64,000 nucleotides of DNA from Limnospira platensis. GTDB taxonomy: Bacteria; Cyanobacteriota; Cyanobacteriia; Cyanobacteriales; Microcoleaceae. The stretch lies in assembly GCF_046480435.1 (NCBI RefSeq), contig NZ_PKGC01000003.1; one strand, given 5' to 3'. The translations under genes were made by a program, and so were the position numbers. The notes under the pieces are model-generated. The model searched no databases, was not told where the DNA came from, and worked only from the letters and a program-made list of their open reading frames with translations. Below are positions 8,051-14,542 of this stretch, in pieces; the first letter of the stretch is position 1, and each line of letters starts with the position of its first letter.

Positions 8051-9242
8051 ATGTCTGAGGACTATATTGATTATAGACTAATTAGAAGTCAGATGTCATC
8101 TGAACTAGAAGAAATAATCACAGAAGGCAACCTGGGTGAGCAATTAGAGTCTGTTTTACGGGCTGTCTGTGTTCTACCATATCCTGATATTCAGTTTCCA
8201 ATTATCGCCTCGTTTATAGCGTCTCCAGTAACGTACAGCTGGCATCCTGTTCCTTTGGGGGTCTAGCGGTACTGGAAAGTCACAGATAGCTACCGTAGCA
8301 TCTGAACTATACAAGACAACCTCGGTGCTTGCTAATAGCACTTTCGCTTCACTGAGAAACAAGATACAACATGAACGATTTTATGACCCCCTTCAATGTG
8401 AATTTGAGAAAAATTTTATATTGGTATGGGAAGATATCACCCCTAGCTTATTAATTGAAAATGAGAATATGTTATCGCTTTTCAAGGTGTTAAACCGCAA
8501 AAATAGCCGAATAACCATCAGTAGTCAGACACCGGGAACTAACATGATTTTTAATGCTTTCGCTTTAAAGGTGATTAATTCAATACATCCATTGTGGACA
8601 TTTTGGGAGTTAAACGAACTCAAAAGACGGATGTTTCCTATATGGTTTAAAAAACGAGAGACTATGACATCAGAGGAATATAGAGGGAATCATTTTGAAT
8701 TAAACGAATTAAGCGATATTGAGGATATAACGCTAGACAAGCTATCATCTCAATTAGAGATTTTCTGGCGAAATCTCGATAACTGCAATCAATACAGTAA
8801 AGCTAAGAAACTGTTACAGAAACATAAAAAAGATATCACCAATTGTAGGTTGTCATTAGAGATTATCGCGACACATTCATTAATATATGAATCACCTTTG
8901 ATAGAGTCAATTAAACAATTTAATGATTACTGGGAGTTAATAAATGAAAAGGTTTTGACAATATCATCGGGTACTGAACAATTTTTAGACAGCTTTATAA
9001 GCCAAAGTATTGAGGCAAAAATGAAACAAAACAACCAGGCAATTAACGCGGGATGTCCTGAGTTAACCGAGGTTGTAACTGATATCGACCCGAAAGCGTT
9101 AAAAGAAGCCATTGAGAGAGCTAAAACAGATGGATATCTTGATAGTCGCGTTAATGTTTCAGAGTTGACTAATCTAATGAAAAGCAGGGGCTATTCAATG
9201 ATTAATCAAAACGGCAAAAACGTTTGGAAACAAATTATTTAA
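8051..9242 (+). pseudogene. P-loop ATPase/helicase-like protein, frameshifted at Walker A
   Basis: Two frames join into one protein of about 396 residues if one G is removed (or two added) in the G5 run at 8257-8261. The first frame starts at ATG 8051 (AGAGG upstream) and ends in PVPLGV; the second supplies SSGTGKSQIA, a Walker A motif, straddling the break. Walker B is FILVWEDI, then a sensor-like strand (SRITISSQ), and the last 60 residues look like a winged helix (LMKSRGYSMINQNGKNVWK). This arrangement resembles the motor of plasmid and phage primase-helicases, so it is the best candidate replication protein of the element. The lesion may be a draft homopolymer error or real inactivation. 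Confidence 0.65.
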
Positions 9243-9255
9243 GGAGGGAATTAAA

Positions 9256-9495
9256 ATGACTCAAAATAACATTGACGCTATTACTCAAACAAGGTTTAAA
9301 ACGTTTAAACAAATGGTAGACACCACGATTTACAATGCTACCAAACAAGACGCTAAGGATACTTTGATAACAATAATGAATGATTGTCAAACCGAGTATT
9401 CCCTGGCAGTCGCAAAGGAACAATTACTCCTAAAACANNNNNNNNNNTCCGAAATGACGTTAAACTATCACAACTTAACCACTATCAAAGGATAA
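9256..9495 (+). CDS. small hypothetical protein interrupted by an assembly gap
   Basis: A strong Shine-Dalgarno AAGGAGGG precedes ATG 9256, 13 bases after the ATPase stop. About 60 helical, Gln/Lys/Thr-rich residues are readable before ten N bases. The apparent continuation to 9495 depends on the gap really being ten bases, so the length and C terminus are uncertain and there could be two genes here. Confidence 0.5.
   Translation: MTQNNIDAITQTRFKTFKQMVDTTIYNATKQDAKDTLITIMNDCQTEYSLAVAKEQLLLKXXXXSEMTLNYHNLTTIKG
9438..9447. other. assembly gap (10 N)
   Basis: Ten unknown bases lie inside a small gene. The real gap length is unknown, so reading frame and spacing across it should not be trusted. 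Confidence 0.95.
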
Positions 9496-9499
9496 ATCC

Positions 9500-9778
9500 A
9501 TGTCAATCAAATTAAGTACACCCGGATTAAACGTAGTAGAATATAGCTACATGAGTAATCGATTAAATCCTAACGTTGTAGGATTACTTGACTTAGTAGA
9601 ACTTGCTATCACATCTGAACAATTCGACGAAATTGTCGAATTTATTCAAATCCACAGGCATTTTTTAAACGCGGAAATCGAGTTACTCAAAGGTATTGAA
9701 GCCTTGCTTGATGCAAAAATTACAGAACACAACAATAATCAAAATCACCCCGATAATGATGATCACAAGTTCAATTAA
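9500..9778 (+). CDS. hypothetical protein
   Basis: This 92-residue protein begins at ATG 9500 after an AAGGAT ribosome site, four bases past the previous stop. It is largely helical, with a hydrophobic helix pattern (VVGLLDLVELA) and a His/Asn/Asp-rich tail. The family is unknown. It belongs to a run of four small genes (9256-10397) with short spacing, probably one transcript with the ATPase. Confidence 0.6.
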   Translation: MSIKLSTPGLNVVEYSYMSNRLNPNVVGLLDLVELAITSEQFDEIVEFIQIHRHFLNAEIELLKGIEALLDAKITEHNNNQNHPDNDDHKFN

Positions 9779-9796
9779 TCAATAGGAAATAAAGCC

Positions 9797-10078
9797 ATGA
9801 ATGAGTTTGAACAAGAAAAAATGATGGTTATTGCAGAAATGGCTAGGGAGATTTTTGTCAGATTAGCTGGCAATAATTTAACAGCAACTCGTGAGGATAG
9901 AATCACGATAGCAGAAATTGCTCATAATTACGCTATTGACTTTCTGGCAGTACACGAGAAATGGGTAGAATCTCAGTATCCAATTATTACTCGATTCGAT
10001 TCAGACGTAATATCACCTGAATGTAACCTTAATGGTTATAACAGCGATATCCTACTGGGAGGTGATTTTCATGCCTAA
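9797..10078 (+). CDS. hypothetical protein
   Basis: This 93-residue protein has AGGA twelve bases before ATG 9797. The N-terminal 60 residues are helical (MVIAEMAREIFVRLAGN), with no other landmark. Its last eight bases contain the start of the next gene, whose ribosome site GGGAGGTG lies within it, so the two are co-translated. No family is recognised. Confidence 0.6.
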   Translation: MNEFEQEKMMVIAEMAREIFVRLAGNNLTATREDRITIAEIAHNYAIDFLAVHEKWVESQYPIITRFDSDVISPECNLNGYNSDILLGGDFHA

Positions 10079-10397
10079 GCTACTCCCAGTAGTCACACTA
10101 ACAGGGTCTTACAAAGGGTTTCTGGTAGGTCATGGTAATATCTGTATCGAAGTAGGTTCTTTAGAATGGTTTAAATACCTAGAAACCCATAAATCTTTTT
10201 CAGTAGAGGTTAATGGTAAACGATTTACAGCTTGCAAAAAACTCTCAATTAATGGTTTTACCTACTGGAACCTCAAAGGGTGGGATGGTAGCGTCAATCA
10301 TCACATCTACATAGGGAAATCTGACCAACTCATTGTAGACAAGCTAACAGACGTAGCGTTAGCTATGATTACTAAGTGCAGAATGAGTAACAGCTAA
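10071..10397 (+). CDS. small conserved-looking cyanobacterial protein
   Basis: This 108-residue protein starts at ATG 10071, which has GGGAGGTG at ideal spacing; an upstream in-frame ATG at 10032 lacks one. The pattern SLEWFKYLE...SFSVEVNGKRFTACKK...TYWNLKG...HHIYIGKS matches a small domain I know from cyanobacterial mobile elements and MalT-like proteins (W..L....F.....FTA.K......YW.......K.YIGKS). The function of that domain is not known to me. It is the last gene before the long non-coding region. Confidence 0.65.
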   Translation: MPKLLPVVTLTGSYKGFLVGHGNICIEVGSLEWFKYLETHKSFSVEVNGKRFTACKKLSINGFTYWNLKGWDGSVNHHIYIGKSDQLIVDKLTDVALAMITKCRMSNS

Positions 10398-10440
10398 ACC
10401 CTAAACCCTAACACCTAACACCTAACAGCTAACCCTAACT
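10398..10440. repeat. degenerate CCTAA-type short repeats
   Basis: Directly after a stop codon comes a run of imperfect units of the type CTAAACC, CCTAACA and CAGCTAACC. It is short (43 bases) and irregular; I see no regular array. It may act as iterons or simply be slippage-prone DNA. Confidence 0.6.
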
Positions 10441-10453
10441 CAATAACAACCTT

Positions 10454-10498
10454 AACCCTTATCGTGTCCTATCATGATAGGGGTTGTTTGTATTTTTT
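10454..10498 (+). terminator. terminator after the small-gene cluster
   Basis: AACCCTTATC (10454-10463) pairs with GATAGGGGTT (10476-10485), nine of ten positions plus one G-T, and is followed by GTTTGTATTTTTT. An inner CCTATCATGATAGG palindrome offers an alternative fold. It closes the ATPase transcript. Confidence 0.65.
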
Positions 10499-10526
10499 GC
10501 CAGTAGTCTATTGCCAGTAGTCTATT
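10499..10526. repeat. two tandem 14-bp repeats
   Basis: GCCAGTAGTCTATT occurs twice with no spacer (10499 and 10513). It is the first of several paired repeats in the 1-kb non-coding region. Confidence 0.85.
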
Positions 10527-10657
10527 GGAAGTTTATATGAACCCACCCCTAGTTTACCCACAATAAACACCCTAAGCCAAAACCTTAACCCGTCTATTAG
10601 GGGTAATCATCCTGTGCGGAACTCAGTACCCCTATAAATTGGAGACTTGTCTAGCGG

Positions 10658-10711
10658 TATGTAGGTATCGGTTTCGATGGGGAATCAATTCTCTAGGATT
10701 ATGTAGGTATC
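10658..10711. repeat. paired 12-bp direct repeats, 42 bp apart
   Basis: TATGTAGGTATC occurs at 10658 and 10700. The spacing is four helical turns, as for iterons bound by a replication or regulatory protein; the function is inferred. Confidence 0.75.
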
Positions 10712-10889
10712 AGCGAGAGATGACGAAACAAGTTACCAGTTGAAAAGTTGTTTGGGGGTATCGCTTCAGTATGTCATAGCCAGGTTAGTCGTGATTATGC
10801 GATCGCATTTTGTTGGTAGTGAGTAGGCTCCTCAATATTTCACCAATAATCTGACTCCCATAGGGAACCAGGTAGGCGGTCTGATATCT

Positions 10890-10924
10890 TTGTACATTGA
10901 TAGGAGTATCGTTGTACATTGATA
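10890..10924. promoter_or_regulatory. paired TTGTACATTGATA sites, 22 bp apart
   Basis: The 13-mer TTGTACATTGATA is at 10890-10902 and 10912-10924, exactly 22 bp apart (two helical turns), each with a TGTACA palindrome at its core. The flanks GGGAACC (from 10863) and GGTTCCC (ending 10939) are complementary, so the pair sits inside a larger stem. TTGTACATT also occurs upstream of the 5609 gene. The pattern suggests a dimeric regulator or replication initiator. Confidence 0.6.
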
Positions 10925-10973
10925 ACCTAGTGGGTTCCCCCTACGGCTATCGTGTTGACTTGGAAGCATATCC

Positions 10974-11106
10974 CCCCCCTAACCGAAACAAACACTCTTA
11001 GGGGTGCGACCGATGTGATAGCAGTCAATGGTTCGTAACGAACCGATAGGCTTGCCATTGACTGCTATCACGAGAGAGTTACCTTATCGGTGTTTGGTTA
11101 GGGGGG
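10974..11106. repeat. large nested inverted repeat, candidate replication origin
   Basis: The outer arms are CCCCCCTAACC (10974-10984) with GGTTAGGGGGG (11096-11106), extended by AAACAC (10990-10995) with GTGTTT (11090-11095). The inner arms are a perfect 17-bp match, GTGATAGCAGTCAATGG (11015-11031) with its complement at 11055-11071. Inside is a third hairpin, GGTTCG (11030-11035) with CGAACC (11039-11044). No gene overlaps it. Such a three-tier structure fits a rolling-circle or lagging-strand origin, a packaging signal, or a recombinase substrate; I cannot distinguish these. Confidence 0.7.
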
Positions 11107-11283
11107 TGGTATGGGTATTTGACAGATTGATTAAGTTGTGCTTATTGACTGAGTAATCAACCTATTGACAGAATTATTTTCCTGTGCTAGGACTAGATTG
11201 TGAGTAATATCTGAGTAACTCAATAGGATATAGGGGTTGAGTAATAACCCGCTATCGCTGTTAGGATAAGGGTTTATACTAAA

Positions 11284-11303
11284 CTGGGGCGGAAGGATTC
11301 GAA
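11284..11303 (-). other. tRNA-Gln 3'-end fragment, likely att core
   Basis: On the minus strand this reads TTCGAATCCTTCCGCCCCAG, the T-loop, T-stem and acceptor end typical of cyanobacterial tRNA-Gln(UUG). The rest of a tRNA is absent: the preceding bases cannot form the other half of the T-stem. tRNA 3' ends are the usual targets of tyrosine integrases, and the integrase gene starts close by. The match is from memory of tRNA-Gln sequences. Confidence 0.6.
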
Positions 11304-11307
11304 TCGC

Positions 11308-11366
11308 CTATATAGCCTACAACCCCTATTCTACCGTTACTTAGGTGTTACTCAAAGCCATAACAG
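11308..11366 (+). repeat. 59-bp inverted repeat, left copy
   Basis: This matches the reverse complement of 12923-12981 at 58 of 59 bases; the only difference is at 11346. It lies between the tRNA-Gln fragment and the integrase terminator. Confidence 0.95.
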
Positions 11367-11393
11367 GATCCATCAATTTGTAGCCATAAAATA

Positions 11394-11417
11394 ACCCCTA
11401 GGGTTTAATCTAGGGGT
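11394..11417 (-). terminator. integrase terminator
   Basis: ACCCCTAG (11394-11401) and CTAGGGGT (11410-11417) pair perfectly. Read leftward it is followed by TATTTTATGG, a moderately T-rich tail, 28 bases after the integrase stop. Confidence 0.55.
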
Positions 11418-11445
11418 GTTAATTTATGAAAGGTTGACGATTAGA

Positions 11446-12903
11446 TTAATCTATCTGATAGATAACTCTGAGAAATAATTTAGCTTCTGGAGCATCAATA
11501 TCAACCCCTAACGCTGTTAACCGTTCTATGGCTACGTTCAATGGTATAGGTAACTTAGAAACCCCTTTGAGAACTTCTAAGGTAGCGTCAATGCCTTCTG
11601 TTTTATATTTACCTTCATTAACGATTGTGCTATGACCCATAAGTCTAGCTCGTAACTCGATAGGTAGTCCATACTTTTCACCTAACAGGTTGTACAGCCT
11701 ACGAAAAGCATATTTCTGAGTTACCGGGCATTTCATAGATTGAAGTCTGTTACTAAACGCAGCTTCAAAGCCTGTAACTATGGTTTTAGGTTTACTGCCT
11801 TTTCTAGGGGTATATTGAGGCAATAAAGGTTTTTTCAATTCCAGAAACTCAAACATTTCAGGGCTGGGAATTGGAGCTACAATCCTTCCCCCTGTTTTGA
11901 TACTCACTTTTCGACCTTCTGAGTCAGTAAAGTAAGTGTAATCTCCTAATACCAAGTAATTGTCTTGATTATCAGGGTCTGATAGTGCTTTGATAGTGAT
12001 ACCATCATCCGTTACAAATGGCTTAGTTAGATTAACGGCCGCAGCTATCTCGGTAGGCCTTAACCCATACATTACTGCCATACCAGCCACCCATAACCAG
12101 TTATGTCGAGATGATTGACATCGAGGGTTTTTAATAGTATAGGCTTCTTGTTTGGCGCTATACCACCAATCCTTAAAGGCATCGATGCCTATCCGTTGTT
12201 TCTTTTTGAATTGCGTTTGTTTGGGGTCAATAGGTTCAAGCTTTTTAAGTAAGTGTTCTTTGTTAGGTGATTTCTCAGCTATGGCTTTTAAGATGTAGTA
12301 ACGTCCCTTGAAGGTTTTGGAGCCTACTAATTGTTCTCCATTCTGTAAGGGAGTGTACAGCATAGCCTTGAAACTTTCCCAGCTAGGATATTCATCCCAG
12401 TTAGGGAAGCATTTAAAAAATACTCCTTTGGTTTGATGGTAAGACACTAAGTCGCTAGCGATATCGCGAGAACGCGGTCGTCCTGTATTGCGGTTTTACC
12501 CGGCAAAATACTCATCCTCCAGTTGTTGGAATATTTCCCGGTAGGCTATCAGATTATCCTCAATCTGGTTCTTTCCTAAGATAGTCGCATCGTACCAATC
12601 CCAAAATTCACTAGCGCTAGTGATAGTCCCTAGGGCTTCTGATACCAGTTTAGCTTTCTTAACCCCGTCTATCACCCCTTGAGGTGTACATTCAAGGTTA
12701 GCCGTTTTGGGTAGCCGTTTCCCGGTAGGTGGTTGCTTAAACTGCAATAGTAGGTTGTACCTAGCCCCGGACTTTTGTAGTTTGAGTGTCACTCCTTTGG
12801 GACATTCCCCTTTAAAGTCTTGATAGGCTTTCAGGAACCTAGCATAGCCCCCGTCATAGTTACCCTTTCCCCCTACTGTAGGGGTATTGATATCGTTACT
12901 CAT
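11446..12903 (-). pseudogene. int: tyrosine recombinase/integrase split by an in-frame TAA
   Basis: The gene is one continuous frame of 486 codons from ATG 12903, interrupted once by TAA at 12496-12498. Residues 1-135 form the arm-binding and linker part typical of cyanobacterial integrases (VTLKLQKSGARYNLLLQFKQ). After the stop come the core-binding part and the catalytic domain: GLRPTEIAA (first Arg), YAFRR (second Arg region), LMGHS and NEGKYKT with the nucleophilic Tyr. The frame continues unbroken through the stop, and a GTG at 12447 could restart a catalytic fragment without the arm-binding domain. Either the integrase is inactivated by one nonsense change, the base is wrong, or two polypeptides are made. 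Confidence 0.8.
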
Positions 12904-12922
12904 TTTTTACTCACTTGTTACT

Positions 12923-12981
12923 CTGTTATGGCTTTGAGTAATACCTAAGTAACGGTAGAATAGGGGTTGTAGGCTATATAG
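12923..12981 (-). repeat. 59-bp inverted repeat, right copy and element boundary
   Basis: This is the right-hand copy of the repeat, 20 bases upstream of the integrase start codon. Sequence resembling the chromosome begins at 12982, and a chromosomal ATG follows at 13010. It contains a TGAGTAA heptamer. Confidence 0.9.
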
Positions 12982-13009
12982 ACGCTTTCCAAGCTACTGG
13001 AGATATTGC

Positions 13010-13654
13010 ATGAACTTTTCGCTAAAATCTTTTCGTCAGGGACTTCGTAGCCCTTACAGTGTCTTCACCAAAGGGATCTCTAAATATATATCCCTGAGTT
13101 TAGTGATGATTGTAGGAATCACTGCCAGTCTGACAATTTTCATGAGTCGCCCGGCTCCTGCAGTCGAAGCGATCCAATTAATTTACGGCCCCGCTAGTAT
13201 TTCCTTAGAGTTTCAAGATTTGCAGACATTTGCTGAAACAGGACAAAGGTCTAACCAACTTAACTCTTTATTTACTTTGGCGGAACTGAGTGATTCTCAA
13301 ATTACCACTTTCCGCAATGCTCTCAATTTTGGGGTAAATGTTCCCACGGATGTAGTTAATAGCCTGTTAGGTTCGAGTTATGGTCGATTAGCTGTGGGGG
13401 CCTTTAGTCTGTTTATTAATCCTAGTAGTTCTATTGATAACATTGTTGATGATGTGCTGTCGGCTTTGCGAGATTCAACTCGAGATGGTCGGTTAACCAT
13501 GTTGGATGTGGTTTTAGGGTTCCAAGCGGTTGATACGATCACGGTAGATGTCAACAATCTGATGAGTTTGTATGATGACGTTAGTGAACTAGGAGAACAA
13601 GCGATCGCGTTTTTGAAGGCTCAACCAGAAATTCGACAACTGATTTGTAATTAA
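13010..13654 (+). CDS. DUF1400 domain protein
   Basis: This 214-residue protein has a membrane helix at about residues 25-46 (YISLSLVMIVGITASLTIFM) that may act as a signal anchor. After it comes a DUF1400 domain (AIQLIYGPASISLEFQDLQT...), which in cyanobacteria usually precedes an alpha/beta hydrolase; here it stands alone. The function of DUF1400 is unknown. The ATG lies only 28 bases from the end of the 59-bp repeat, so its native promoter has probably been replaced by the element edge, or it is read from there. Confidence 0.8.
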   Translation: MNFSLKSFRQGLRSPYSVFTKGISKYISLSLVMIVGITASLTIFMSRPAPAVEAIQLIYGPASISLEFQDLQTFAETGQRSNQLNSLFTLAELSDSQITTFRNALNFGVNVPTDVVNSLLGSSYGRLAVGAFSLFINPSSSIDNIVDDVLSALRDSTRDGRLTMLDVVLGFQAVDTITVDVNNLMSLYDDVSELGEQAIAFLKAQPEIRQLICN

Positions 13655-13664
13655 GTTGGCAATA

Positions 13665-13689
13665 ATCCCCAAGGCTTGAGATTGGGGAT
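13665..13689 (+). terminator. hairpin after the DUF1400 gene
   Basis: ATCCCCAA (13665-13672) pairs perfectly with TTGGGGAT (13682-13689) 10 bases after the stop codon. A clear T-run is missing. Confidence 0.5.
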
Positions 13690-13770
13690 GGTGTTGCAGT
13701 AATTAAATTTAAGACAATGGGGGGATCTTTCTCGTATATAGGAGGGTTCCCTTTTTGTATGGGGATCTTC

Positions 13771-14223
13771 CTATAGGTTTTGCTGTTCTTCTGCTACTCG
13801 CTTCAACCGCCGCAATTGAGCTTCCATGTCCGCCTTAGTCCAAGGGGCGGCGAACCGATTAAAACCAAAGGCAATTAAGGGGTTATTAATCTCAAATTCA
13901 AAGCGATTTAATAAGTAGGTTCCCTGGGATTGGGGTTGACATTCCCAGCGATCGCATCCTTGGAAAAATCCATCAAATCCCCAGACAATTAGCCCCGGTT
14001 CTCTTTCCCGGACAATACTCTCTAAGGTGGGTTGAATAAGGGGAATTTGAATAATAAACCGGGAACGTCCCCCTACATCGGTATTCCAATCACCGACGGG
14101 ATCGCAACGTAGGGCAGGATTTAGCCAACGACGCATTAAATGGCGATCAGTAATACAGCGCTCAACGGTAGTGGCGATCGCTTTAATGTGAATAGACTGT
14201 TCAAATACTTGACGAGATGACAT
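13771..14223 (-). CDS. SRPBCC (polyketide cyclase-like) family protein
   Basis: This protein of about 150 residues has the START/SRPBCC pattern: an N-terminal strand and helix (FEQSIHIKAIATTVERCITD, then LMRRWLNPALRC), internal beta strands, and a long C-terminal helix (ADMEAQLRRLKRVAEEQQN). Such proteins bind hydrophobic ligands; the ligand here is unknown. I chose ATG 14223 over a TTG four codons upstream. It is a single gene convergent with the DUF1400 gene. Confidence 0.75.
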   Translation of the reverse strand: MSSRQVFEQSIHIKAIATTVERCITDRHLMRRWLNPALRCDPVGDWNTDVGGRSRFIIQIPLIQPTLESIVREREPGLIVWGFDGFFQGCDRWECQPQSQGTYLLNRFEFEINNPLIAFGFNRFAAPWTKADMEAQLRRLKRVAEEQQNL

Positions 14224-14542
14224 CCTAAGCCTCAAGCTATATTCAGAACGTTATCCGTTGAATGAACTAATGTCCACCCCAACGGTGAGATCAAACAATT
14301 TTGTAAACAGAGGTTTGATTGCTCTGTAGGCATTTTATAACAACTGGAACTGGGGAGGAAACTGGGGAGGAAAACTGATGAGTATAGCTGTGCTGGTGAA
14401 TCTCACCTGAATTTGAGTTCAACGCTATCACCGAGGGAAATAACAGAGTTAGTCAAATTCTGCTAGTTTCCTTCCGTGGGGAGATGTTAATGGATAATGA
14501 TTCTGCTAGATTGTAAAACTTCAGAACCCATCTACAAAAATT
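14224..14542. other. intergenic region with a tandem 12-bp repeat
   Basis: This region separates two divergently transcribed genes. ACTGGGGAGGAA is repeated in tandem at 14349 and 14361. I see no gene or RNA here. It should hold the promoters of both neighbours, but no clear boxes stand out. Confidence 0.6.

Larger units (their letters stand above)
11150..11366. promoter_or_regulatory. attP-like region with TGAGTAA arm sites
   Basis: TGAGTAA occurs at 11150, 11201, 11212 and 11238 on the plus strand, and as TTACTCA at 11348 inside the left 59-bp repeat. Further copies flank the integrase start at 12907 (minus) and 12935 (plus). Between the plus-strand cluster and the 59-bp repeat lies a tRNA-Gln 3' end. 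Heptamer arm sites on both sides of a tRNA-derived core are the known organisation of attP for lambda-type tyrosine integrases. Both arms are present here, so the site looks unrecombined. Confidence 0.55.
1..12981. mobile_element. integrated plasmid- or virus-like element, right part
   Basis: The block differs sharply from the rest of the window. It is AT-richer, has compact overlapping genes of mostly unknown family, and I found only one HIP1 octamer (near 10800), whereas HIP1 is very common after 13 kb. It carries a tyrosine integrase, an attP-like region, a large inverted repeat and a P-loop ATPase. The right limit is set at the end of the 59-bp repeat (12981), after which chromosomal sequence and a DUF1400 gene begin; the left end lies outside the window. 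No terminase, portal, tail, relaxase or type IV secretion gene is visible, so neither a tailed prophage nor an ordinary conjugative element fits. A tailless-virus-like replicon or an integrated plasmid is inferred. Confidence 0.75.

Noticed and set aside
10398..10440. Telomere-like CCTAA repeats
   Set aside because: They are irregular, only 43 bases long, and lie inside the sequence rather than at an end; I list them as repeats only.
11281..11310. Possible tRNA gene near the integrase
   Set aside because: Only the last 20 nt of a tRNA-Gln are present; the anticodon arm, D arm and the other T-stem half are missing, so it is an att core, not a gene.
1..12981. Ordinary tailed prophage or conjugative element
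   Set aside because: No terminase, portal, tail, lysis, relaxase or secretion gene is recognisable in the part visible here.
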